From the NCBI GenBank assembly GCA_947471745.1, contig CANJKZ010001037.1, forward strand, positions 1 through 64,000: a DNA stretch of 64,000 nt. The letters run 5' to 3'. The position numbers were made by a program, and so were the translations under genes. A model generated the notes under the pieces. That model worked only from the letters and a program-made list of their open reading frames with translations. It was not told the origin of the DNA and did not search any database. Below, in pieces: positions 1-9,087 of the stretch. The DNA is from Closterium sp. Naga37s-1. Lineage: Eukaryota; Streptophyta; Zygnematophyceae; Desmidiales; Closteriaceae. Position 1 is the stretch's first letter. Every line of letters starts with the position of its first letter.

Positions 1-67
1 TGTCCCCCATGCTCCCCAAGCCCCTCCCCCGCTGCCCGCCCACCCACCTCCTCCTCCACCGCCCGCC

Positions 68-1729
68 TCAGCCCAGAAAGAGACAAATGCCTCCCGCTCG
101 AATCAGTTGCCGCCTGGCTTTGGGTATCACTTCCACTGCCTTCCGCTCTCCCTCCACCCCCTTCCGCACCACCACCCTTTCCTGTTGCACCTCCCCTTCC
201 CCCTGTTCCCCCAGTTCCCCCGTCCCTCCCCCTATGGCGCCGCCACTCCCCCCTCCAGTGGCTGCCCCTGATCCCCACGTCCTCCCCCCTGTCCCCGCGC
301 CAGTTCCCCCTGTGCCCGCGCCAGTTCCCCCTGTCCCAGTGCCGGTGCCCTGGGGGGAGATGGAGGGGAAACAAACCGCCCCCGCAGGCACAGCAACGCC
401 TGCTGATGGCATCAACCCTCCTGCTGATGTCATCAACCCTCCTGCTGATGTCATGAGAGCATCAGTCCGCACGAAGGGCAGGGATGGGGACGGTGTCTGC
501 TCAGACGCCCTATTGGCGCTGCCCAGCTGTGGTGACTCTCCAGAAGCCTGGCTTGCGGATTGACCCTGCTTGTCATGTGCGTCCTCCCCCTCTGCCCTCA
601 CTTCCTTCTCCTTCATCTCTGTGTCGTCATTAGCCTTCTGAACGTCTACTGGCTTGTCCTCGATATAGTCCTCCTCCATTGGGGTTGCCTCACCCTCTAC
701 CTCCATCTCCTCCTCTCCCCATGGCCGCCCACCACAACCCCACCTACCCATGCAGCAGCCTCTTCAACCCCCCCTGGTTGCTCCGCCTCTCTCTCTTCCC
801 CCACACTCCTCCCGCACTCCCTCCAGCCTCCCTCCACCCTCTCCACCATGACAAACCCATCCTCCTCCCGCACCTCCTCCCCTTCCTCCTCTCCTCCTCC
901 TCCTCTCCTCTTCTTCTCCTCTTCCTCCCCCTCCACCCTTTCACTCTCACTCGAGTCTCGCCCGCCCACTCCCCCTTCTCTCCCGAGCCGTGAGTCAGAA
1001 CCAGAACTCGTGCCTGCAGTGGCCCTGCTACTGCCCTGCATGTGAGTGCTATTGTTGGCGCTGCTGTTGTTGCCACTACTGTGGTTGCCGCTGCTGTTGT
1101 TCGTATTTCCGCTGTTGCTTGGCTGGCTTTTCCTCCCCTCGTTATTGTCACAGCTGCTGACAGGCCGAGGCGCTGCTTCACTCGGGCAGCGAGCTGTGGC
1201 GGCGTCTGCAGGGTTCCCTTCGCTATTGTCACTTCCGCTGCCCTTTCCTCTGTTATCACCACCTGTCTGCATTCCCCCATTTCGCTTCTCAGTTCCACTC
1301 CCCTCACCACTCCTGTTTCCCCTTCTCCACTGCCCTCCTTACTGCCTTCCCCACTCCCCTGCCTTCCTTCCCCCCGCCCTGTACCCATATTCCCCATTAA
1401 ACCCCCAGATGCACCCTCCCCCTGCCCTCTCCTCGTCCCTCCACTCCTCTCAAAGTACCTTCTTATTCCTCCTCTCCCTCCCCCGCCCCCGCCTCCCCCC
1501 CCCCCCCCTCCCCCCCTCCCTCCTCCGCTCTTTCTCGGCGCCACCCCGCCCCCATCAACAATCATCCCTTCGTTCCCTCCCCCCGCTCCCCTCTCCTCTC
1601 CCCCACGCCCTTCCCCCAAACTCCTCCCCCCTTCCTCACCTCCACTCCCCCTCCCCTCCCCTTCACTCCCACTCCCCCCTCTCTCCCCCCTCCGAAACCC
1701 CGACACAGACCCCCCCACCCCTCCCTCAC
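68..1729 (-). other. Low-complexity region downstream of PARG exon 6; possible acidic linker exons
   Basis: This lies 3' of PARG exon 6 on the same strand. It is extremely C-rich on the plus strand, with a near-pure C tract at about 1480-1520. Three minus-strand frames are open in succession: 744-1934 (continuing exon 6, Gly/Ser/Arg-rich), 697-1272 (Asn/Ser-rich, then an acidic run) and 68-751 (acidic, then a repeated LMTSAGG heptapeptide encoded by 21-bp direct repeats near 405-460). Plant PARGs carry a variable acidic linker between the NKAFCGFL motif and the last conserved GNWGCG block, so part of this may encode that linker. The GNWGCG block is not in the window and would lie to the left. 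I cannot define the splice sites, and some of the openness of these frames simply reflects base composition. Confidence 0.4.
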
Positions 1730-4700
1730 CACTAAAAAAATCCCTCGACAGTGACATTTGCGCAGCACCATCCAAAAACACCGGGCTATTACTGTCATTA
1801 CTCGCGAGAATCGACCCGCCGGCGAAACCCCTGGCAGAGGCATGGTCTAGGAACCCGCAGAAGGCCTTGTTGGTCTCCCTGAGGAGATAGGAGCTGCGGA
1901 ATTGGCGGTCTGCTGCGTGGGAGAGCGCGTCCATGGCTACTATCCGCGTCTGGCGGCGGCCTAGGGAATCCCGAGGGGCTGTGTCGATGAAATCCCCGGC
2001 GAACTTGAACGTTGCTGCGTAGCTGAGGATGATTTTGGGGGTGGGTAGAGAGATGGGAGAGGGGGGTTGGGGGGTGAGAGGGGATGGTGAGGAGGGAGGG
2101 AGAAGGGATGGTATGAAACTTGGGTTCAGTTACCAGGGTATAGAATCTCCATAGATTGGACTCGTCTACTTAACTTCTTTGCTCAGCGAGCTGTATCCGC
2201 TGACTCACCCAGTGTATCTGCTGACTGACTCAGAGAACCTGCTGACTCACCCAGTGTATCTGCTGACTCACCCTGTGTATCTGCTGACTCACCCTGTGTA
2301 TCTGCTGACTCACCCTGTGTATCTGCTGACTCACCCTGTGTATCGGCTGACTCACCCTGTGTATCTGCTGACTCACCCTGTGTATCTGCTGACTCACCCT
2401 GTGTATCTGCTGACTCACCCTGTGTATCTGCTGACTCACCCAGTGTATCTAGTGAACCGCTCGGGCCCCACGATCTCAATCGTCTCGTTGTTCTCCATGG
2501 CGGGCAGGAAAAGCATTCCCACGATGAGCTCCGGGCAGATGACGAAACGAATCTCCTCCTGCGCGCACCCCGAGCCGAGCGTGCCGCCGCCCACAAAGGC
2601 ATTGGCGAAGTCCACCTGCACACAGCCCGTGCCGTCGTCCTCTATTGTGCCGCGCTCGTGCACCTGAAGAGGGGGAGGCAGATGGGAGGAATGGGAGGAG
2701 CGTGTGAAGTGAAGATATGTGCTGCGGCGTTTCGTCGTCCACCTACAGACAGCCCGTGCCGTCGTCCTCTATTGTGCCGCGCTCATGCACCTGGTGGTGC
2801 ATGGGCACCTGGTGGTGCATGGGGGAGAGAGGGGGAAGGGGGGTGTGTTGGGAGGGAGGAACGGGTGGAAGAGGGGTAAGGGGGAGGCCATGTGACAAAA
2901 AAAGAGCAGTGCATCAAGCAACAGGTGTGATATGATTGGAAGCACTGCACAAATGCCTTCTGTTTTTCCTCCCAAATATGCATCCTATCTCACTCACCCA
3001 AACCTGTCCCCCCACTCAACACACCTCTTATCTCCAACATCCCCTTCACCCAGCACGCCTCCCCCCAACAACCCTCTCCCCTCCCCCCCCACAACGCCCT
3101 TCGCACTCACCACCAGGGCGCAGAGCGGAATCCGCCTTGTCCCCCAGAAGTCCGCGCCAGGGGGAGGGGGAAGCGTCCCCCAGCTCCCCCCGAAGCTCCT
3201 GGTGCTCCCTCCACTCCGCAACCCCCCTCCTTCCCCGCCCTTCCCCCACGACCCTCCCAGGCTCGGATCCGAGCCAGTTGTCGGACCTGAGCTTCGGTTG
3301 GAGCTGCTTTTCTGCATGGGCGAGCTTCGGGAACCACTGTGGTAACCACTACCGTAACCGTTCCCGTTACCATTACCGTTACCGTTACCGTTACCGCCGC
3401 CGTTACCACTGCCCTTACTGCCGCCATTACCGCTACCGTGCCGCCCACCCTGCCCACCACTCCCACCGCTTCCGGGCGGCGAACTACCTCCGCCTTGTCT
3501 CATGGTCCCACTTCCCCGCCCTCCACCCTCCCCTGCCTCCCCACCCCAACCCAATACATCCTGCTGCTGCTGCTGCTGCTGTTGCTTTAGGTGGCCTGGT
3601 GTGTCAGTACCGGGGGTGTTGAACGGGTGGAGGGTCGGCGGGGCGGCAGCAGCGGGTGTGACAGTGGCGGGTGTGACAGCAGTGAGCGGCAGCACCTTGC
3701 GCTCGTAGGAGACGGCGCCCTGAGGCATGGAGGAGACGACTCGGCGGAAGTAGTGCAGCAGGCAGCGCAGCTTCTCTTGTTGTTGCGGCGAGCCCTCGTA
3801 TATGCCGCTGAGAGGTTCGGAAAGGACGGGAATGGGGAGGGGAACGATGGGATTCTGAGGCAATCAATGCTCTGAGGCACGGGGAGAGGACGCGGCAGGA
3901 TTGATGCAGCAGGCAGCGCAGCTTCTCCTGCTGCTGCGGCGACTCCTCGTATATGCCCTTGGCTAGCGCAACAGATGAGGGGTTGGGCAAACGGAGAGAG
4001 CGGATAGAAAGAGGGGTGAGAGGGTGGAGACTCACCCATAGAGGCGGTCGAAGTTGATCTCTGGTAGTCTCTCCTGCGCGCGCCCGGCCGTGGGATACAC
4101 GCAGAAGAACGCGCCCACCAATAGCGCCGCAGCAAGCTCCTGCGTTATAAGCACAAGCCCCGGCTGCTGCGGGCCTCAGCAGCTGCAGCGTCATCTGCGT
4201 CCCCCTCCGCCACTTCTCACTCCCCCCGCTCCCGCTTCCGCTTCCGCTTCCGCCGCTTCCGCTCCCCCCGCTGCTGCCGGATTGCGCTGCGGCTTGGGCT
4301 GCCCGAGCCACGCTCCGAGCCTGCTGGGAGACGAGGCTCGGGAGACGGAGAGCGAGCGAGGCCATTCCGGGCAGCGTGAAGAAGAAAAACTCCTGAGATT
4401 CCTCCTCGGAGAGAATCTGCAGGTACGTTTGGGGCGAGAGGGGTTAAGGGGACAGGGAGGAGAGGGATGAGAATAGCGTTCAAGCAGCGAGGGTTGACAT
4501 GAATAGACTCGAAGGGACGTTGGCAAATGCACATTTCCACATTCCTGATTCGACTTGAAAACACCCGCGTACCAGACGAGGTTGTTGAACTCACCTCGTC
4601 GAAGAATTCAGCGAGGCCTTTCGCGAGCCGAGGGTTACCATCGCTGAGACTCAGCTCCCTGCGAATGTCGATTATCGCGTCGGCTAACGTCTCGCCACTC

Positions 4701-5241
4701 GCCACCTGCGGCGCGGACAGGGAGACACCGGAGATGTAGAACACGAGTATGAGAGCACGCGTGAAATAACGCAGGAAACTGGAGTTTGGACAAACTTCGT
4801 GAAACAACCAGCGCAAGCTGATGCTGATTCCAGCAAGCGCACCTGGCTAGCAGCGGGGCCACGCGCAATGGCGGCGAACGCATGAGCGACGGTCCCGGGC
4901 CACGCATACTCTCTCCGCGTGCTGCTCACGCTCGCACTGTTGTTGTTATTGTTGTTCGTCTGATTGTTGTTATCTTTCGCTGGCTGGTTACTGCTGTCAA
5001 TCACTCCCGTCGCGTACAGCCGCGACGCCGCTGTGTTCGCCGCATCCGTGTTAAACCCCGCCGGGCCGGCACCGCTGAAGCCGTAGCTCGTGCCTGCGCC
5101 GGCAACACCACCGGCGGCAACGCCGGTTGTAACGCCGGCTTCGCGGCTCCCGCCGAATCCCGCGTCCGACGGTAGCGTGCTCAGGCTCGGTGCGGGGCCG
5201 AAGGGGAGGAAATACGAGAGATCTCTCTTTTCAGGAAACAT
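1730..5241 (-). CDS. PARG: Poly(ADP-ribose) glycohydrolase, copy 1 (3' end off window; one frameshift)
   Basis: PARG hydrolyses the ribose-ribose bonds of poly(ADP-ribose), reversing PARP signalling, mainly in the nucleus. Exons inferred from GT-AG sites and family similarity: 5241-4843 (133 codons, Asn-rich N-terminus), 4705-4595, 4416-4036, 3807-3111, 2663-2440, and 2022 to about 1730. The phases join without gaps. Conserved blocks in order: SQEFFFFTLPGMA (exon 3), LPEINFDRLY (end of exon 3), EKLRCLLHYFRRV and VSYERKVLP (exon 4), then the signature GGG-x7-QEE with the catalytic Glu pair at about residues 565-566 (exon 5), and RIVAMDALSH and LLRETNKAFCGFLD (exon 6). Exon 4 carries a long polyQ/Gly-Asn/Ser insert before ADFWGTRRIPLCAL, longer than usual for the family. 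One extra G at about 4171-4173, absent from copies 2 and 3, shifts the frame late in exon 3; it may be a sequencing error. This is the only copy that continues past exon 5. The exon 6 end at a GTGAGG donor is a guess. Confidence 0.87.
2199..2453. repeat. 21-bp minisatellite made of the PARG exon 5 donor junction, copy 1
   Basis: About 12 tandem copies of a 21-bp unit, gtatctgctgactcaccctg plus t on the plus strand. Read on the PARG strand, each unit is the last bases of exon 5 (AGATACACAGG) followed by GTGAGTCAGC, so every unit restates the exon/intron boundary with a strong donor. The repeat nearest the exon has T in place of A (ACTGG) and is the real boundary at 2440. Reading past the first donor in frame gives TGA at once. 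The tract fills much of the 417-bp intron 5. Confidence 0.9.
2743..2790 (-). pseudogene. Partial copy of PARG exon 5 in intron 4, copy 1
   Basis: A 48-bp segment matches the first 14 codons of true exon 5 (VHERGTIEDDGTGC), preceded by an acceptor-like CACCAG and ending in an in-frame TAG. It sits about 80 bp upstream of the true exon in transcript order. An 18-bp block containing CACCTGGTGGTGCATG is itself doubled next to it. It looks like a tandem duplication of the acceptor and exon start; inclusion would truncate the protein. Confidence 0.8.
3340..3590 (-). repeat. In-frame hexamer (Gly-Asn) and CAG (polyQ) repeats in PARG exon 4
   Basis: Plus-strand gttacc/accgtt hexamers encode an (NG)n tract at about 3345-3440, and a ctg run at 3561-3585 encodes eight Gln. 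Both are inside the disordered insert of exon 4. Unit 3 has one extra hexamer (31555-31660), so this coding microsatellite varies among copies without breaking the frame. Confidence 0.8.
3904..3957 (-). pseudogene. Partial copy of PARG exon 4 in intron 3, copy 1
   Basis: This segment encodes GIYEESPQQQEKLRCLLH, almost the same as the true exon 4 start (GIYEGSPQQQEKLRCLLH, from 3807), then diverges. It lies about 100 bp upstream of the true exon. It follows an AG (CCAAG), but use of that acceptor would shift the frame relative to exon 3, so it is probably a dead exon duplicate. Confidence 0.8.
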
Positions 5242-7086
5242 GGCGGAATGCGTAGCTATGGAAGGGAAAGCTTTATACTGGAAAGATTTGAAAAGCTTGT
5301 TATGGCGAGCTTCATCGAGAAAACCAATGGAGGTTACGACGGAAAGACGTATTATGGGGTGTGATGAGGGAGTTGAAATTTGGTAACCCAGCGAAAGCTT
5401 CGTTTTGAAACGTCCTTGAAAAAATGGAGAGCGATCAGTGTCGGAAGAAAGACTAAGTGCAGAGATTATTAACTACACTATGATCAGCCCTAATCAAGAA
5501 TAATTCAAGGCAAGCAATCCACACTTTGACGCCTTTTGCATCGATCAATCGACAATAAGCGTTCAAGCAAAGACTGCTAACAAGAGAGCCAAGTTAATGC
5601 GAGTCAAAGGAAAGACAGCTTCATCTGGGTTTGTCTGCAGACCATGTAGGAAACCCTCATTGGAACCTCGGAAACGCTGATGTGCTGCTGCAGGGAGCAG
5701 ACTGTTTGATGTGGGCTCTTTGGAATGTCTTGAAGATCAGAAGGAAACGAGATCCCTGAATGGAAGGTGAGAGTGACAGGAGGAGGAAAGAAAGCGATGA
5801 GGAGGGAAGAAAAAGGTAAAGAAAGTGGATGTGCGGATTGGTGGTTATCGTTGATGAAGAAATCTCAACAGCTGTGCACCAATCGCGGACAGTGCGGGCC
5901 GATCGAAAAAGGTCATCCAGGTCACATGAAAGTATCGGATGAGAGATCTACGCCGGCTTTTGTGTGTCAAGAAAGTGAAAAAGTGCAATGAAAAGCGCAT
6001 CTGCTTGGTCCCAACCATGAGATATTTCCGACGTGTGCCACGTCACCTGTCAGCTATTTTCCACGTCCCGTAGCAAACAGCAGGGCGCAGTTGGGCATCT
6101 AAACTATTTATCTTATTTTATGTACTCGGAATGAAGTTCCTCGTTTTTATACACGTCGAAAGTGCCGTTGAATCCATGTCCATATTCTATATCTGTATGT
6201 GCAGGGTCTCACTATTTATTGTACAACTATTCCTCCTAGTGTAACACTTACATTATGTCAGTTACGTGTACATGATCGCGGATGTCAGGTTCGCTTGTGT
6301 CACCTCGCTGGTGGTCGGTCGGTGTGGAACATATGTGTTGGAATTCAGTGACTGGTCGAAGCGATGCGCACAAGGTGTCACAGAAAGCGTTCGCAAGGCT
6401 GAGGGGGGACTAGACCAGCTCGGTCGCGGAAGCGGGGACTGCCGTGACTGCGCACGGCACCGCTCTGCGCCTCCCTTTTTCCACCAAGGGGAACAAAACA
6501 CAGCCCTTGGCGGAAGAATGGACAGCTTTTGCGCGGAATCTCCGGAAGTTGCAGCTGACATTGGTGAAGCAAGGCGGAGGATTACAGACAAAAACATTTC
6601 AAGCCCAGCCCGCGCGGAAACATCTGCAGAATCGCCTCTTTTCCGCCGTCTTTCAGCTAACGCACTTTGTGAAATGAGCGGAAAGTATGGGTTTGTGGGA
6701 GCATGGCGGAAACTTGTACAGTTCACAAATACAATGGAGGTGAATCTTCTCGGCATTCTCTAGGACAAGCTACAGCACCCATTCCCATTTGTCGGTCCTT
6801 TTGTCAGGGAGATGACACCCTGTAACAGCTCAAGGTGACCTATAATGTTGGTTCTGATCTGATGTGAGCTATTGGGTAGCTTGAGCTTTTGGTCTAACGA
6901 TGATTGGTTCTGTCCCTAACTTCAGTTCCTTTCATCTCTCTTGACCGCTTGTTGGCGGAATCACTTGCTATACGCGCCGCTCCTCCTACTTCTAGGACAA
7001 TCTTAAAGAATCGATTACCGCGTAGTTAAGCATCCGCTTATCGTCCGCTTCATTCTCTTAGAACCCATTGTCTGGATTATTTCGCA
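5242..7086. promoter_or_regulatory. Divergent PARG/rhomboid intergenic region, unit 1
   Basis: About 1.84 kb separates the two start codons, which face away from each other, so the promoters and 5' leaders of both genes should lie here. It is less GC-rich than the flanks. I see no convincing TATA box at a definable distance. ORFs of about 165 codons exist on both strands at 6262-6763 but match nothing I recognise and overlap fully, so I do not call a gene. Copy 1 differs from copies 2 and 3 by an extra ATTT near 6115. Confidence 0.6.
6029..6069. promoter_or_regulatory. Cluster of ACGT-core motifs
   Basis: Three ACGT cores occur within 40 bp (gacgtgtgccacgtcacctg and, further on, ccacgtcccg). 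ACGT cores are bZIP/bHLH binding cores in plants. The cluster is kept at about 22361-22400 and 34251-34290. Binding is inferred from motif form only. Confidence 0.35.
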
Positions 7087-9087
7087 ATGGGTCGCATAGT
7101 AGGTCGCGGAGGCTCAGATCCTTATTCGAGCGACGTCGAGATGCCGTCGTCTACGAGCCTCCGCTCCTCCTCCTCTCTCTCCTCCACTCCCTCCGCTCCG
7201 CTCGCTCACTCGCGCTCCGGCGAATACCCGTACGCTCCTTCCCATCCCGCCATCGTGTCATCTCATAACGAGTACGCTGACGACAGCCACTCCGCGTATC
7301 ATCAAGGGGGTCAGTTCCACTCGTACGCATCTGGCAGTACGATCGTACCGTACGCGTACCCTCCTCCTCCTCCGCCTGAATACCCCTCCGGAATCAACCC
7401 AGCAGCGTACCCCCCTGTTGTTCCACCTTCAAACCCTCGGGATCCTTCTCGGAAACCGCGGTGGTATAGGAAGGTGCCATGGCTGGCGCTGACCGTATTA
7501 ATCGCCTGCATAGTAGTCTTTATTGTGACCATGGCGGTGAATGATTGCCCGTCGAAGCCGCACCCGCAAGGCCAGAGCTGCGTGCTGCCTTGGCTGGGTC
7601 GCTTCTCCTTCGAGCCGCTTAATATCAACCCTCTCTTCGGTCCAACCGCCTTAACGTAAGCGACCTGTGACTTACCACCCTACCCCTTCCTCTCCCTCCT
7701 CCCCCACAAACCCCCCACCCCGCCCCTTCCCCCTCCCCCGCCACCCTCTTCCCCTCTAGCCCGGTCTTTGCTCTTTCGAGTATATCACTCAGACGTCTCT
7801 AATGGGTGTTTCGAAGCTGATCATTGCGCGTCTGTCGCGTATCCGTCTGGATGTCGTCCTCACCTGCCGTCGTCGCAGCCCTCTAAGCTTCACAACATGG
7901 GCGCGCTCAACACTAACCTGGTTACCAACTACGTTTGAGTCATCTAAAGAATGATTTCGCGTAAAACATGTCTTCGTCACATCCATACCCCACCATATGT
8001 GTGACCTCCCGTCGTCGTCGCAACCCTCCAGGCTTCAGGACATGGGCGCGCTGAACAGTAACCTGGTTACCAACTACCACCAAGGCTGGCGGCTGGTAAC
8101 GGCCATGTGGTTACACGGCGGCGTGGTGCATCTCGTGTGTAACCTCCTCGGCATCGCCTTCCTGCTCAACCGCCTCGAGAAGGAGTTCGGGCTGTGTTCG
8201 TGCGTGGTGTGGTGTGGTGTGGTGTGGTGCGGTGTAGTGGTGGTGTGGTGGTATGGCGTAAGGCGAGATGGTTGGGGGAAAGGGGATGGACTGATGTTGT
8301 GTGGTGGAGGTAGGTAATTGGGTGGGGAAGGGAGGGGGGGGGGGAAGCGGGGGGAAGGGGGGGGGAGAGGGGGGCCTGGACGGGTGCGAATCAACGGGCG
8401 AGGAGGGGATTGAGGGGAAATTTATGGGGGGAGGGCTTGGTGCGCACGTAGGTGCGGGGAGGGGAGGAGGGATAGATTCAGGTTCTCGAAGCACATATGA
8501 TCCTTCAATTCGTGTAACAGCAAACATTCACCATGCTGCATACTCTGTGCCCCTTTGCGCCATGCTCCCTCTGCTGTCCGCTCCGTGTACTCTCCTGTGC
8601 TTCTCCGTGGTAGGGCGACCGACGGCCATCTACCTTCTCAGTGGGTTCTTTGCTGCCGTCTTCTCATGCCTCTTTCTCGACACACAGGTACGACCACCCG
8701 CTATGGCTTGAAAAAACTTTAAACAGATGAGAAATCCACCTAAACACCGCAGTGCAGTGACTCTGTAATATGCGCCCCTCTCCTCCCTGCGTCAATAGTC
8801 ATTTTGCTCCTACAAGTGACGCCAGCGAATGCTTCATATCAAATTCAGAGAAGGTGCTTGTGTGGATCATTCACCCTGTTTTCCTTGTTCATCCCCCTCA
8901 CCCCTTCTCTCCCCCTTCTACCCACCCACCCACCCAACCTCACCCCTTCTCAATTCTCTGATTTTACCTGGAATCAACATTGATTCCCTGCCCTCAGATC
9001 AGCGTGGGTGCATCTGGAGCGTTGTTTGGGCTGGTGGGTGCGTGCCTGTCGGAACTGCTGATCAAATGGAAGCTCTATGACAACAGG
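7087..9087 (+). CDS. Rhomboid-like intramembrane serine protease, copy 1 (lacks 3' exons)
   Basis: Rhomboids cleave transmembrane substrates within the membrane with a Ser-His dyad. Exons inferred: 7087-7655, 8032-8195, 8614-8687 and 8998-9087, joining in frame to 299 codons. Residues 1-128 form a Ser/Pro/Tyr-rich cytosolic tail; a first membrane segment (PWLALTVLIACIVVFIVTMA) is at about 131-150. Exon 2 holds the WLHGGVVHLVCNLL block and EFG. Exon 3 gives the AIYLLSGFFAAVFS segment. Exon 4 has GASGALFG with the catalytic Ser at about residue 275. The last membrane segment with the catalytic His, normally encoded further on, is not present: exon 4 runs into the 129-bp array and then a retroelement. 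The exon 2 donor (T|GTTCGT) is the least certain junction. As it stands the copy cannot encode an active enzyme unless very distant exons are spliced in. Confidence 0.82.
7861..7933 (+). pseudogene. Partial copy of rhomboid exon 2 in intron 1, unit 1
   Basis: This segment repeats the true exon 2 acceptor area and start (encoding HNMGALNTNLVTNY against QDMGALNSNLVTNY), then meets GTTTGA, an in-frame stop. It lies about 170 bp upstream of the true exon. The AG before it is one base short of the true acceptor context, so inclusion would not keep the frame. Confidence 0.8.
8203..8480 (+). repeat. GGTGT microsatellite and G-rich tract in rhomboid intron 2, unit 1
   Basis: A run of ggtgt repeats just after exon 2 is followed by about 200 bp of nearly unbroken G with A, including several runs of six or more G. 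On the transcribed-sense strand this can form G-quadruplexes. The unit 3 version (36419-36690) differs by a base in the G run; in unit 2 the tract is missing. Confidence 0.75.

Noticed and set aside
1042..1890. Long plus-strand Pro/Ser/Leu-rich ORFs
   Set aside because: They are antisense shadows of the C-rich tract opposite the PARG strand, with proline runs from poly-C.
2179..2667. Plus-strand ORF with repeated LLTHPVY and minus-strand ORF with repeated GESADTQ
   Set aside because: Both are translations of the 21-bp minisatellite, whose period is a multiple of three; splice-site logic explains the repeat better.
3904..3957. Functional mutually exclusive exon 4 of PARG
   Set aside because: Its acceptor would shift the reading frame and the copy loses similarity after about 18 codons without a matching donor.
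5767..5991. 74-codon plus-strand ORF upstream of rhomboid
   Set aside because: No motif and no supporting context; expected by chance in a region this size.
6262..6763. Overlapping ORFs of about 165 codons on both strands in the intergenic region, repeated in units 2 and 3
   Set aside because: They overlap completely, have no recognisable motif, and their conservation is explained by the near-identity of the duplicated units. Coding status would need cross-species comparison.
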